A stretch of 64,000 bases of DNA, from the NCBI GenBank assembly GCA_964495805.1, contig CAZBWV010000019.1, positions 62,001 through 126,000 on the forward strand. The letters run 5' to 3'. The notes beneath the pieces are model-generated. The model saw nothing but the letters and a program-made list of their open reading frames with translations, had not been told where the DNA came from and did no database searches. Position 1 is the first letter of the stretch. Each line of letters starts with the position of its first letter. This document shows positions 54,004-62,241 of the stretch, in pieces. This DNA is from JALXCH01 sp964495805. GTDB taxonomy: Bacteria > Calditrichota > Calditrichia > RBG-13-44-9. A program made the position numbers and the translations under genes.

Positions 54004-57000
54004 ATGGTTCGCAAGCTGGTGGTAATATTGGGATTATTCATCCTGTTTAGTGGTACGGTATATGGACTGTTCCGGATAGAAAAACACATCCGGGAGTCGC
54101 GCCGGGTGGTGGTGGAAATTCCCCCGCAGGAAATTATTCCGGAGAATTTAACTGTGGAAGATGTGAAAGCAGTGCTTCCTCATCTTCAGCTCCCCGCCCG
54201 AGCCCATGGGGACTACCTGGAAATTTACCATATGCACACGGAGCTGGAACAGAACCAGACCCCGCGCTGGCACTGGGAACCAATATTTTTGAAAGGAGTC
54301 AATCTGGGAGTGGCGCTGCCGGGTAAATTCCCCTCTGAATTTGCTGCCAGCTATCAGGACTATTACCGCTGGTTAGAACTGATTGGCGAGATGGAAGCCA
54401 ATGTGGTGCGGGTGTACACCATTTTGCCGCCGGAATTTTATCGGGCACTCAGCCGATACAATTTTTTGAATTCCCATCAGCCGGTGTATCTTTTGCAGGG
54501 CATCTGGGCAGATTTACCCGAAGATGGCGATTACTACAACCCTGAATACATGGAACGATTCCAGCGGGAAATTAAAGATGCCGTGGATGTGGTGTTCGGA
54601 CGTGCAGTGCTTGATCCGCGACCCGGACATGCTTCCGGTCATTATGATCGGGACGTATCTGCCTATACGCTGGGGTTTATTCTGGGAAGGGAATGGGAGC
54701 CCGAAACGGTTCGAAAACACAATCAGATAAATATGGAACGAAATCAATACAGCGGTTTTTTCTTCTCCGTTCCACGCGGAAATCCCATGGAAGTGTGGCT
54801 GGCGGAAATGATGGATTTTACCATGAAGTACGAAACCATCACTTACCAGACTCAACATCCGCTCTCCTTTGTCAACTGGCTCCCTCTGGATCCCATGTAC
54901 CACAATTCGGAGTTTATTGAGAGCCCCAGGGTGCGGGAGTATGACAACGACCTGGTGAGCCTGGATTTTACCCAGATTTACCAGACTCCGCTAAATCGTG
55001 CAGGCTTTTTTGCCAGCTACCATGCTTATCCTTATTATCCGGATTTTGTGTACAACGATTACCGATACCGGCACTTCCGGACGAAGCATGGGGAGTGCCA
55101 CTACGCCGGGTATTTGCACGACCTGAAACAGCATTTACCGGATATTCCGCTGGTTATCGCTGAATACGGAGTACCTTCCAGTCGGGGGAATAGCCATTAC
55201 GATCCCAACGGTTTTCATCAGGGAGGCCATACCGAGCAGGAACAGGGGCGCATCGATGCCCATTTAACCCGGGACATTTATCAGCAGGGTTGTGCCGGAG
55301 CTATTTTGTTTGAATGGATGGACGAATGGTTCAAGTTTAACTGGCTGGTGATGGATTTTGAGCAACCCCAGCATCGCCGGAAGTTGTGGCACAACCTGGA
55401 AAATCCGGAGCAGAATTTTGGCTTGCTGGCCATGGAACAAAGCCGCATTCAGGTGGATGGTCGGGTGGAAGATTGGGAGACCAAGCCCCTTGTGCAGTCC
55501 ACCGGGCCAATCAAAGCAATGTACGCGGAGGCGGATGCGGGACATTTTTACTTGCGCCTGAGTTTGCCAGCCCATTTCGATTGGGAACATCAGGATATTT
55601 TTATTGGCATAAATACCTATTCCCGAAAGCGCGGAAATCATCAGTTTCCGGGAGTCGCCGAAACAGTTGGCGATGGTCTGGAATTTCTGCTGGTGTTAAA
55701 AGATACTGCCCACGCCGCTTTGCTGGTGGACGAGCCCTATTCGGTGTTCACCGATATCTATCACGATTTTATCCCCGATTACCGCTCTATTCCTCATCAG
55801 GACGGGAAGTTCGTGGAGCAAAAATTGCTTGCCAATCGGCAACGCATCCATCTGGATGGCACCATCTTCCCGGAGATTATTCATTACCGCAGTAAGCTGA
55901 CCTTTGGCCGGAGCAATCCTGCACTGAAGGATTATTCCTCTCTGGCGGACTGGTATTACAACCCCCGAACCGGTGAAACGGAAATCCGGTTGACCTGGCA
56001 TCTGCTCAATGTTACCGATCCCTCCTCCTGCCAGGTGCTGGACAATCGGCCGGAAACGCCGGAGATGGAGACCAGCACTACCGATGGATTTACTTTTTAC
56101 CTTCTGGTGAAAAAAGGCGATCGGGTAATTCAAAAAGTCCCCGAACGCTTTTCCGAACCGGGTATCCGTTATCTGTGGAAGGGCTGGGACAAGCCCTGGT
56201 ATCGGGTGCGGTTAAAGCCGTCTTACTACATTGTTCGGCAGGTTTTTCAGGAGCTTCGCAGCGTTCCCCGGGATACCGTGGCGCGTGCGGTCCCTTTTCG
56301 GGCGGAGGTAACTCCCTGGCCGCAGGGCAAACCGGGTGCTGTCACCATCACGTTCGATGATGGAACTTATGGTATTTATCGATACGGGCTGCCTATTCTG
56401 ACCAAATACCATTTACCCGCCACTGTGGGGGTGATTGTAAACCGCATCGGAGATCACCCGCTTTTAACCGGCGACGTGGACGGTCTGTTAACTCACTATC
56501 TTTCCTGGAGCCAGCTTACCGAGATGCTGCAGGCGGGGTGGGAAATCGCCAGCCATAGCCTTCGTCATCGGAATCTAAGTCGCATTAAGAGAGATGCGGA
56601 TATTCTGGAGGACTTGCGAGAGAGCAAACAAATACTGGAGGAAAAGCTGGGGCGACCGGTGTTCACGTTTCACTATCCCTTCTCCGGACACAGTGTACGG
56701 GTTCAGCGGCTGGTAGAGCAGGCCAATTACCAATTTGCCCGGCGCGGTGGTAACCACTACAACAATTACCGCACTTTTAATCCTTATTTTATCAACAGTT
56801 TTACTGTGCTGAATGAGCAACAACCCACCACCGCAGAGCTTATCCGTTTACTGCAAAAGGGGCGCAATCAATGGACGGTGCTCATGTACCATCACATTTT
56901 TCCGCAGGATTCGCGGGAGATGAAGATTTTGCAGGATCATCAGGTGGACCATACCTACAGCGTAACTCCGGAGCTGTTTGAACGCCATGCCCGAATTATT

Positions 57001-57366
57001 CGGAACACGGGTTATTATGTGGGCACTATCGCCGATGTTGCCAGTTATCTGGAGCTGGTGCGCAGAGCGCAGGTCCGGCTACAAAAATTTTCCCGCTTTA
57101 TGGTGGTAGATGTACACGCTGAGTCGCACACCGCGCTATTGCGTCCGTTAACAGTACGTCTGACCGCTCCCTGGAAAATCGTGCGGGTCAAAGGAAGTCT
57201 GGCAGATGGCATATACAACCTGCGTCGGGGAGAACTTCTTATCGATGTACTCCCCGACCAGGAGGTGATTGTGGAGAATCTTCAACCGGAAGCGAGCGAT
57301 AGGGGCCGAACTGCCCGGAATCGTTCCCAACAGGTGAGAATTCAAAATGTGATCTATAAATGGTGA
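54004..57366 (+). CDS. Glycoside hydrolase-like / NodB polysaccharide deacetylase fusion
   Basis: The 1120-residue protein has an N-terminal membrane anchor (about 4-24). The first large domain (about 90-460) is a TIM-barrel of the GH-A clan type, with E230 in GREWEP and E387 in IAEYGVPSS as candidate acid/base and nucleophile. A beta-sandwich-like middle (about 470-760) follows. The NodB-type deacetylase domain (about 775-1060) has D785-D786 (TFDDGT) and H851-x3-H855 (SHSLRH), i.e. the zinc triad. An LMYHHIF segment near 960 completes it. PgaB has the same two activities in the opposite order. It lies one base after the YaiO gene. Inferred role: partial deacetylation and cleavage of the polymer during export. 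Confidence 0.82.
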   Translation: MVRKLVVILGLFILFSGTVYGLFRIEKHIRESRRVVVEIPPQEIIPENLTVEDVKAVLPHLQLPARAHGDYLEIYHMHTELEQNQTPRWHWEPIFLKGVNLGVALPGKFPSEFAASYQDYYRWLELIGEMEANVVRVYTILPPEFYRALSRYNFLNSHQPVYLLQGIWADLPEDGDYYNPEYMERFQREIKDAVDVVFGRAVLDPRPGHASGHYDRDVSAYTLGFILGREWEPETVRKHNQINMERNQYSGFFFSVPRGNPMEVWLAEMMDFTMKYETITYQTQHPLSFVNWLPLDPMYHNSEFIESPRVREYDNDLVSLDFTQIYQTPLNRAGFFASYHAYPYYPDFVYNDYRYRHFRTKHGECHYAGYLHDLKQHLPDIPLVIAEYGVPSSRGNSHYDPNGFHQGGHTEQEQGRIDAHLTRDIYQQGCAGAILFEWMDEWFKFNWLVMDFEQPQHRRKLWHNLENPEQNFGLLAMEQSRIQVDGRVEDWETKPLVQSTGPIKAMYAEADAGHFYLRLSLPAHFDWEHQDIFIGINTYSRKRGNHQFPGVAETVGDGLEFLLVLKDTAHAALLVDEPYSVFTDIYHDFIPDYRSIPHQDGKFVEQKLLANRQRIHLDGTIFPEIIHYRSKLTFGRSNPALKDYSSLADWYYNPRTGETEIRLTWHLLNVTDPSSCQVLDNRPETPEMETSTTDGFTFYLLVKKGDRVIQKVPERFSEPGIRYLWKGWDKPWYRVRLKPSYYIVRQVFQELRSVPRDTVARAVPFRAEVTPWPQGKPGAVTITFDDGTYGIYRYGLPILTKYHLPATVGVIVNRIGDHPLLTGDVDGLLTHYLSWSQLTEMLQAGWEIASHSLRHRNLSRIKRDADILEDLRESKQILEEKLGRPVFTFHYPFSGHSVRVQRLVEQANYQFARRGGNHYNNYRTFNPYFINSFTVLNEQQPTTAELIRLLQKGRNQWTVLMYHHIFPQDSREMKILQDHQVDHTYSVTPELFERHARIIRNTGYYVGTIADVASYLELVRRAQVRLQKFSRFMVVDVHAESHTALLRPLTVRLTAPWKIVRVKGSLADGIYNLRRGELLIDVLPDQEVIVENLQPEASDRGRTARNRSQQVRIQNVIYKW

Positions 57367-57371
57367 GAGAG

Positions 57372-59210
57372 ATGAAAATTGCAAGTGGATTTCTGATTAT
57401 CCTTTTATTGGTGATGGGATGCCGGAAAGTCTGGCTGCCCCTGGAAGAGTACGACTACCGTCTTCCCCGCGTGCTTTTCCTGACCACTGGCGATGGTCGA
57501 GGGGAGGGCACAGTGTCCGACGGCGCCATTGTCGCTCTTCAGGCTTTCAATCGGCTGGGCGCTTACGTGCGTTTCGAGAATCGTACATTTTTGTGGGATG
57601 CAACCAATCTGAATGACTACGACATTATCATTGCGCCCACGCTGTACGGATACCATGATGCCGACCGCATGTATTCGCTGACGTATATGGATGACCGGGA
57701 ACTGCGCACACTTCGGGATTGGGTCAAGCGGGGCGGTTTATTGGTAGTGGGCGAAAATTTCGGTCGCAATCGCCCCGATGGGGTGGATCGGGTTACGCTG
57801 GGTGGACGTTTGTGGGAGAAGAACTGGGTGCTGGCTCCCGCAGTGGGGACCCCATTGCAGGAAAGGGACGTAAAAGGATTCCGCCTGAGCGCAGTGAATC
57901 ACCTCTCTCACCAGTATCCTAACCCGCTCATTATGGAAGTGGAAAACTCCGCTTACATTTTGCTGCCTCCGGATAGTGTTCTGGGGGATACCACGCAATT
58001 TCAGGTGTGGTTTCAGTGGGAAGATGCACGAAGCGGCAGGCATTTCCCGGCTGTTTTTGTGCATCGTTATGGGAAGGGGCATCTTGTTTATTTTTCCGCT
58101 TCGCGAATCTTGCATCCCGCACTGGATGGTGGCCTTTCCGGTACCTTGCAAATTGAGTATTTGTACCGGGAAATGGTGCAGTTGTCGGTGGGGAAACGGC
58201 ACTTCCCTCTTGCTCTTAACCCCTGGCCGCATGCTGCCCGGGCTGTACTGGCTGTAACCTTTGACGATGGTGGCACGTTGGCGGAATACCAGCGAGCACT
58301 GACCAGCCTTTTCCCCTATGTGGAGAAAATAACCCTGTTTTTAACCGGACAGGTACCGGAGGATATTGTTCGCTGGTGTCAGAATCAACCCCAGCTGGAT
58401 TTGCAGAATCATTCCTGGTCGCATCCGCGCTTCCGCGGATTAAGCTATCTGGAAACGCTGCGTCAGATTCGCTTGCCGGAAATTCGCTACCGGCAGCGCT
58501 TCCGGGGATTTCGCTTTCCTTACGTCATCAACAGCTTCTGGGGAATGCACATCCTGGCCGAACAGGGCTACAGTTATGAGTCCAGTATTGTTGTGGATCA
58601 CACCCGCTTTTACGGCGGAGGAATTTTCCCCTACAACATTCCCATTTTTCATTCTTCCGGCTGGTTCCAGTCCCTGGATATGCTGGAAATTTCGCCTTTA
58701 CAACACGACGATTGGTACTTTTATGGCAAAGGCGTGAACGAGCAGCAAAATTATCCGGAGTACCAGCAAAAACGCGATGCGGCCCGCTATCGCAGTTATT
58801 TAAACAACTTCTGGCAGGAGGTCATTGTGCCCGAGCAGGGAATCATGACTGTCCTGGCGCATCCGCTTTATTCCGGGAAGAACCAGATATTGCTGGCACC
58901 GATTCTGGAACTGGTGCGGGAAGTGCACAACCAGGGGCAATTCTGGCTGCCATCCCTGAGCCAGGTAGCCGAGTACTGGCATAAGCGCCACCATCTGGTG
59001 GTGGAAGTGGCGGAACAGGGAAATACGGTGACTGCTCATGTGCGATTACCAGCCGGAGTAAGTATTCCCGGTCTGACGCTGAAATTGCCCCAATCCCCCC
59101 GTAAAACACGCATCAACCGGGGAAAAGGAGAGCTTCGTACGGTGGAAGGAAATGTTTACTACGTTTTCGATGCAACGGACGGAACAGAAGTGAAATTTGA
59201 GTTTGAGTAA
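57372..59210 (+). CDS. Polysaccharide deacetylase lipoprotein with amidotransferase-like domain
   Basis: The 612-residue protein has a lipoprotein signal (lipobox LVMGC, Cys17). An N-terminal Rossmann-like domain (about 30-270) resembles the GATase1-like/DUF4350 fold: DYDIIIAPTLYG, then LRDWVKRGGLLVVGEN. A NodB deacetylase domain (about 285-530) contains D298-D299 (TFDDGG) and H347-x3-H351 (NHSWSH), plus a YVINSFWG segment. A short beta domain ends the protein. The ATG at 57372 has GAGAGAG directly upstream, five bases after the previous stop. Two deacetylases in one cluster suggest sequential or partial deacetylation, with this one on the outer or inner membrane surface. Confidence 0.8.
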   Translation: MKIASGFLIILLLVMGCRKVWLPLEEYDYRLPRVLFLTTGDGRGEGTVSDGAIVALQAFNRLGAYVRFENRTFLWDATNLNDYDIIIAPTLYGYHDADRMYSLTYMDDRELRTLRDWVKRGGLLVVGENFGRNRPDGVDRVTLGGRLWEKNWVLAPAVGTPLQERDVKGFRLSAVNHLSHQYPNPLIMEVENSAYILLPPDSVLGDTTQFQVWFQWEDARSGRHFPAVFVHRYGKGHLVYFSASRILHPALDGGLSGTLQIEYLYREMVQLSVGKRHFPLALNPWPHAARAVLAVTFDDGGTLAEYQRALTSLFPYVEKITLFLTGQVPEDIVRWCQNQPQLDLQNHSWSHPRFRGLSYLETLRQIRLPEIRYRQRFRGFRFPYVINSFWGMHILAEQGYSYESSIVVDHTRFYGGGIFPYNIPIFHSSGWFQSLDMLEISPLQHDDWYFYGKGVNEQQNYPEYQQKRDAARYRSYLNNFWQEVIVPEQGIMTVLAHPLYSGKNQILLAPILELVREVHNQGQFWLPSLSQVAEYWHKRHHLVVEVAEQGNTVTAHVRLPAGVSIPGLTLKLPQSPRKTRINRGKGELRTVEGNVYYVFDATDGTEVKFEFE

Positions 59211-59826
59211 ACGGAGAACAAATACCCGGTGGATCGCCGGGAGAACAGGTCGATGGTCAATCACATACGATCGATGGGAAATTTCCCGTGTTCGCTGTGT
59301 GAATGGATTACCTGAAGGTTTTTTTCCCGGCTGAATCCCCCTCTTCCAGACAGCGCACCTAAACCGCTCCGGAGTCCAGTTGTCAGTTATCATCGATAGG
59401 GCTAAGGTACACCCGACCGGAATCATCAAAAGATAAAGAAGGGTCCGCCGAAGTACACATTTCATGCACATGAGGAATGGACACCACGCTGCTCCGGCTA
59501 TCCCCGCCATCCAGACTGATCCGCACCTTGATCATGAGACGCTGGAAGGGGGGTAGTCCGTCCATACTACCACCTGATGTTGAGAATCGCGGGGATTGAC
59601 CGCCGGGAACGGCTCATCATCAAAGACCATGCTTCCGGGAAGACGCAGGGGAATCATAAAAAATACCATTCCCACAATGTAGCGGATGCGGTTCATGGCG
59701 ACATATCCTCAATGCTGAAAAACCTGGTATTTCCTGAAAAGTTTTTCTGAATGTGGAAATCGGTTTTTCCAGACTAACCGGTGGGTTGTTTTGTCGATGT
59801 GAGATAAGGCAGCCCGGCATCAAACC
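59211..59826. other. Region between module B and the ZIP gene
   Basis: The 616 bases contain the pseudogene (59308-59696) and a small CCCGG/CCGGG hairpin (59238-59254) after the deacetylase stop, without a T-run. The rest shows no gene. The pseudogene's immediate upstream sequence (59697-59826) has a GAGG ribosome-site remnant and no other feature. Confidence 0.6.
59308..59696 (-). pseudogene. Decayed sialidase/BNR-repeat-like gene
   Basis: From a GAGG-preceded ATG (59696) a signal-like start (MNRIRYIVGMVFFMIPLRL) and NPRDSQHQVVVWTDYPP are read. At a run of six C the frame shifts by one base. The continuation is LMIKVRISLDGGDSRSSVV, then SADPSLSFDDSGRVYLSPIDDN, an Asp-box-type pattern. The next codon is TGA where Trp is expected (DDN-x-QLDSGAV), then a TAG, and more stops follow. 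Several inactivating changes argue for real decay rather than one sequencing error. Confidence 0.65.
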
Positions 59827-60615
59827 CTACCCCAGCGCCACATCCAGATACAGCATCACCAGGATTCCTACCATGGTTCCAAATGTCGCCACCCGTTCGT
59901 GCCCCTGGCGATGTGTTTCTGGGATGATTTCGTCGCTGATGACGTACAGCATGGCACCAGCGGCAAATCCCATGGCATAAGGCAGAATGGTGCTCATGGC
60001 AGTAACCGCCCAGGCACCCAGAATAGCCAACGGGATTTCCACCAGTCCGGCACGAATTCCGACCAGACTGGCGTAAAACCGTTTTCCCATACCGGCATGA
60101 AGGGAGGAAATGGAAACCGCCAGTCCCTCCGGGATATTCTGAAATCCGATGGCCAGCATCAGAATCACCGCATCTTTGATGTTACCGGAACCAAATCCCA
60201 CACCCACCGCCAGGCCCTCCGGCATGTTATGCAATGTGATGGCGATGATGAATAGCCATACCGCTTTCAATCGTTTGGAATGACCACCTTCCTCTCCCAT
60301 AATAAAGTGCATGTGTGGAATAAAATGGTCGGCCAGGTCCAGAAATACCACTCCGATGATAATGCCGATGATCACCGTGTAAACGCTGCCGTATTCAATT
60401 CCCGGAAGAATCAGGCTGGTAAAGCTGGCGGTGAGCATAATACCTGCGGCAAATCCCAGCATGGCATCCAGCATCTTCTGAGAAACCTCCGAAACCACCA
60501 GTACCAGCAAAGCACCCGCCGCATTCATGGCCGTAATAATGATGCCACCTATCAACCCTAAAATAATGGGATTGCTTCCGAATGTATCGATAAACCAGTG
60601 TGCGAAACTTTCCAC
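59827..60615 (-). CDS. ZIP-family metal cation transporter
   Basis: The 262-residue membrane protein has about eight helices and the ZIP metal-path motifs HNMPEG (129-134, helix 4) and QNIPEG (159-164, helix 5). A His-containing loop (HFIPHMHFIMGEEGGHS, about 97-112) precedes helix 4. Such proteins move Zn2+ or similar divalent ions into the cytoplasm. The N-terminal residues 1-30 are hydrophobic and lack the GufA extended tail. It lies 36 bases after the Ntn hydrolase gene on the same strand and probably shares its transcript. The exact metal is unknown. Confidence 0.9.
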   Translation of the reverse strand: MESFAHWFIDTFGSNPIILGLIGGIIITAMNAAGALLVLVVSEVSQKMLDAMLGFAAGIMLTASFTSLILPGIEYGSVYTVIIGIIIGVVFLDLADHFIPHMHFIMGEEGGHSKRLKAVWLFIIAITLHNMPEGLAVGVGFGSGNIKDAVILMLAIGFQNIPEGLAVSISSLHAGMGKRFYASLVGIRAGLVEIPLAILGAWAVTAMSTILPYAMGFAAGAMLYVISDEIIPETHRQGHERVATFGTMVGILVMLYLDVALG

Positions 60616-60651
60616 GTTTTCTCCCTGAGTGTGTTGTCCCGGCTGAATTTA

Positions 60652-61896
60652 TTAGGGGCTTTCGTTACCATTCAAGGCAATTTTAAATTTCTCCCGATAG
60701 AATTTTTCGATTTCCCGGTCCAGCTCCCAGTAAAATCGTGCTATTTTTTTCGTATCCGGACCATTCTGAATGAGTTCCCGGTTTACGGCTGCGCTTCTCT
60801 GAAATATGTAGGATTCCAGTTGAAGGATGTGCTGTAAAATGCCCGTGCCCTGGCGATTAATCAGGGCGGTTCGGTTCAAATAATAACGTCCGGAACCGGC
60901 CGAGATGGGAAAACATCGTTTTTTCAGTTGCAGGGCGGCGTGGCACAACGGAGCGTAAGCCTGCCCCTGATCCGATAAAATGCCCGGAATGTGATCTCCT
61001 GCCGATAGCCAGAGAGGATAGGCCACGGAAGTCAGGGGAAAGCCGAGAATGGTCCATGCCATTGTGTGCAACGGGTTTTCGCCCGGTTGAACCCCTTTCA
61101 CCAGAAATACTGAAACGGAAGAATGCCGGGGAATGAAATCCCGGAAGCACACATAGTCCGCCTGTGCGGAGGTATCCGGCAGGTTCTCCCAGAGGTTGAC
61201 TCCGGTGAGTCCATGAATGAGTTCCCGGCTTACCTGCTGAAGAATGAAGCGTTCATTCAATTGATTCTCCAGAACAGCTTTTTGAAGCAACTGTTCCGCT
61301 GCCCGGTAGCGAATATATCCGTGTCCTTCACCCGGTCTGCCGTAAAAGGAAAAATTGCTATGCACCAGAAAACCAAACGGTGCTACGGATGGGTCATTCA
61401 CATCCAGTTTCCGATAGCTCCAGTTGTCCGTCTCATAATATGCCGCTCCTCCCTGCGCATCAATCACCCCGAAGTTGGTCTCCACTCCTAACGGTTTGGC
61501 CAGTGTGTCCAGAAGCTTTTCAAAATCCTGCAGCGTTGCACAATTCTGCAGCGCCCGCTTCATAATTTCCCCTTCCATATCCTGAAGTTGAGTGGTGTCG
61601 GTGGGTGATTTCAGGTTGTAAGCGACCGAATTCATAATGGCAAACCCGGCGGAGTTAACACCCGCCCACACTTCGTTGCCGGATTTATCTTCTGCATTCA
61701 CCAGCCCGATGTAAGCATATCGCCCGTCGCTAAAATAACGTATGGCGTTCTGGGTATGCCTGGTGTCCCGATGCTTCCAGAGGATAGGGCGTCCGTCCGC
61801 AGTGGCTTTACCCGAAATAATAGCGGTGGTGCATGCGCTGCTTAATTGCCACAGCCATAGCATTGCTCCAAGGACCAGAAAAATTCGGTGGGTCAT
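60652..61896 (-). CDS. Secreted Ntn-fold amidohydrolase (C45/choloylglycine-like)
   Basis: The 414-residue protein has a signal peptide (1-21) ending QLSSA, with Cys22 next (CTTAII). If signal peptidase cuts before it, Cys22 becomes the free N-terminal nucleophile, the chemistry of linear-amide C-N hydrolases. WKHRDTR, NAEDKSGNEVWAGVNSAGFAIMNS and ETNFGVIDAQGG agree with the C45/NAAA fold. It should cleave an amide (acyl amino acid, peptide or acyl-homoserine-lactone-like). The substrate is not known. AAGGAGAG precedes the ATG. It is upstream of the ZIP gene. Confidence 0.75.
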   Translation of the reverse strand: MTHRIFLVLGAMLWLWQLSSACTTAIISGKATADGRPILWKHRDTRHTQNAIRYFSDGRYAYIGLVNAEDKSGNEVWAGVNSAGFAIMNSVAYNLKSPTDTTQLQDMEGEIMKRALQNCATLQDFEKLLDTLAKPLGVETNFGVIDAQGGAAYYETDNWSYRKLDVNDPSVAPFGFLVHSNFSFYGRPGEGHGYIRYRAAEQLLQKAVLENQLNERFILQQVSRELIHGLTGVNLWENLPDTSAQADYVCFRDFIPRHSSVSVFLVKGVQPGENPLHTMAWTILGFPLTSVAYPLWLSAGDHIPGILSDQGQAYAPLCHAALQLKKRCFPISAGSGRYYLNRTALINRQGTGILQHILQLESYIFQRSAAVNRELIQNGPDTKKIARFYWELDREIEKFYREKFKIALNGNESP

Positions 61897-62015
61897 TCTT
61901 GCTCTCCTTTGTCGGTTTTGAACCGTCTAATTCCATTTAAAGTAAATAGTTTTCCGGCCGGATAAAAGGAAATAGGTGAGAAAATGAAAATTTTCTATAA
62001 CACCCGGATTTTATG

Positions 62016-62044
62016 TTGACAAATTCGGTAAAATTGTTTAAACT
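62016..62044 (+). promoter_or_regulatory. Sigma70-type promoter of aroF
   Basis: A perfect -35 TTGACA (62016-62021), a 17-base spacer and TAAACT (62039-62044) are followed by a start near 62051. The leader ORF begins about 30 bases later. The hexamers and spacing equal those of the pilus-like operon promoter. Confidence 0.85.
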
Positions 62045-62079
62045 ATGCCCGGATGTTCATTTTAATGGTTTGGCAGAAC

Positions 62080-62148
62080 ATGATGGCAACTACTGAGAGA
62101 AAATTTTATTATCCTGGCTTTTATTTTTATTTTGATGGAGGAGATTAG
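62080..62148 (+). CDS. Phe/Tyr-rich leader peptide of the aroF attenuator
   Basis: A 22-residue ORF starts MMATTER and continues KFYYPGFYFYF, ending DGGD and TAG. Eight of its residues are Phe (4) or Tyr (4), clustered at codons 62104-62133. This is the composition expected for sensing charged tRNA-Phe and tRNA-Tyr in aromatic synthesis. No strong ribosome site is evident before the ATG pair at 62080/62083 (only GGCAG), so the translation rate may be low. The stop lies four bases before the antiterminator segment. Confidence 0.85.
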   Translation: MMATTERKFYYPGFYFYFDGGD

Positions 62149-62203
62149 ACCGCTCTCAGTAGATAACAACCGCCCATTTGAACCCCTCTCAATCTACTGA
62201 GAG
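62090..62203 (+). promoter_or_regulatory. Attenuator pairing segments in the aroF leader
   Basis: Segment 1 (62090-62099, CTACTGAGAG) lies in the leader ORF. Segment 2 (62153-62164, CTCTCAGTAGAT) is fully complementary to segment 1 over 10 bases and to segment 3 (62192-62203, ATCTACTGAGAG) over 12 bases. Segment 3 is the loop and most of the 3' arm of the terminator. Pairings 1:2 and 2:3 exclude each other, and 2:3 excludes the terminator. Segment 1 is an exact copy of part of segment 3. Confidence 0.85.
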
Positions 62204-62213
62204 GGGTTTTTTT
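62181..62213 (+). terminator. Attenuator terminator of aroF
   Basis: The 11-bp stem AACCCCTCTCA/TGAGAGGGGTT (62181-62191 and 62198-62208) has a 6-base loop and is followed by TTTTTTT (62207-62213). It ends 28 bases before the aroF start, so transcription must pass it to express aroF and aroC. Confidence 0.9.
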
Positions 62214-62241
62214 ATTAGGGAAAAAATTAAAGGAGGTTCCG

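Larger units (their letters stand above)
61897..62241. other. Divergent regulatory region between Ntn hydrolase and aroF
   Basis: The 345 bases hold the aroF promoter, leader ORF and attenuator on the plus strand (62016-62213). To the left the A/T-rich part (61897-62010) should contain the Ntn hydrolase promoter, of which I cannot place the boxes with confidence. Confidence 0.8.
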
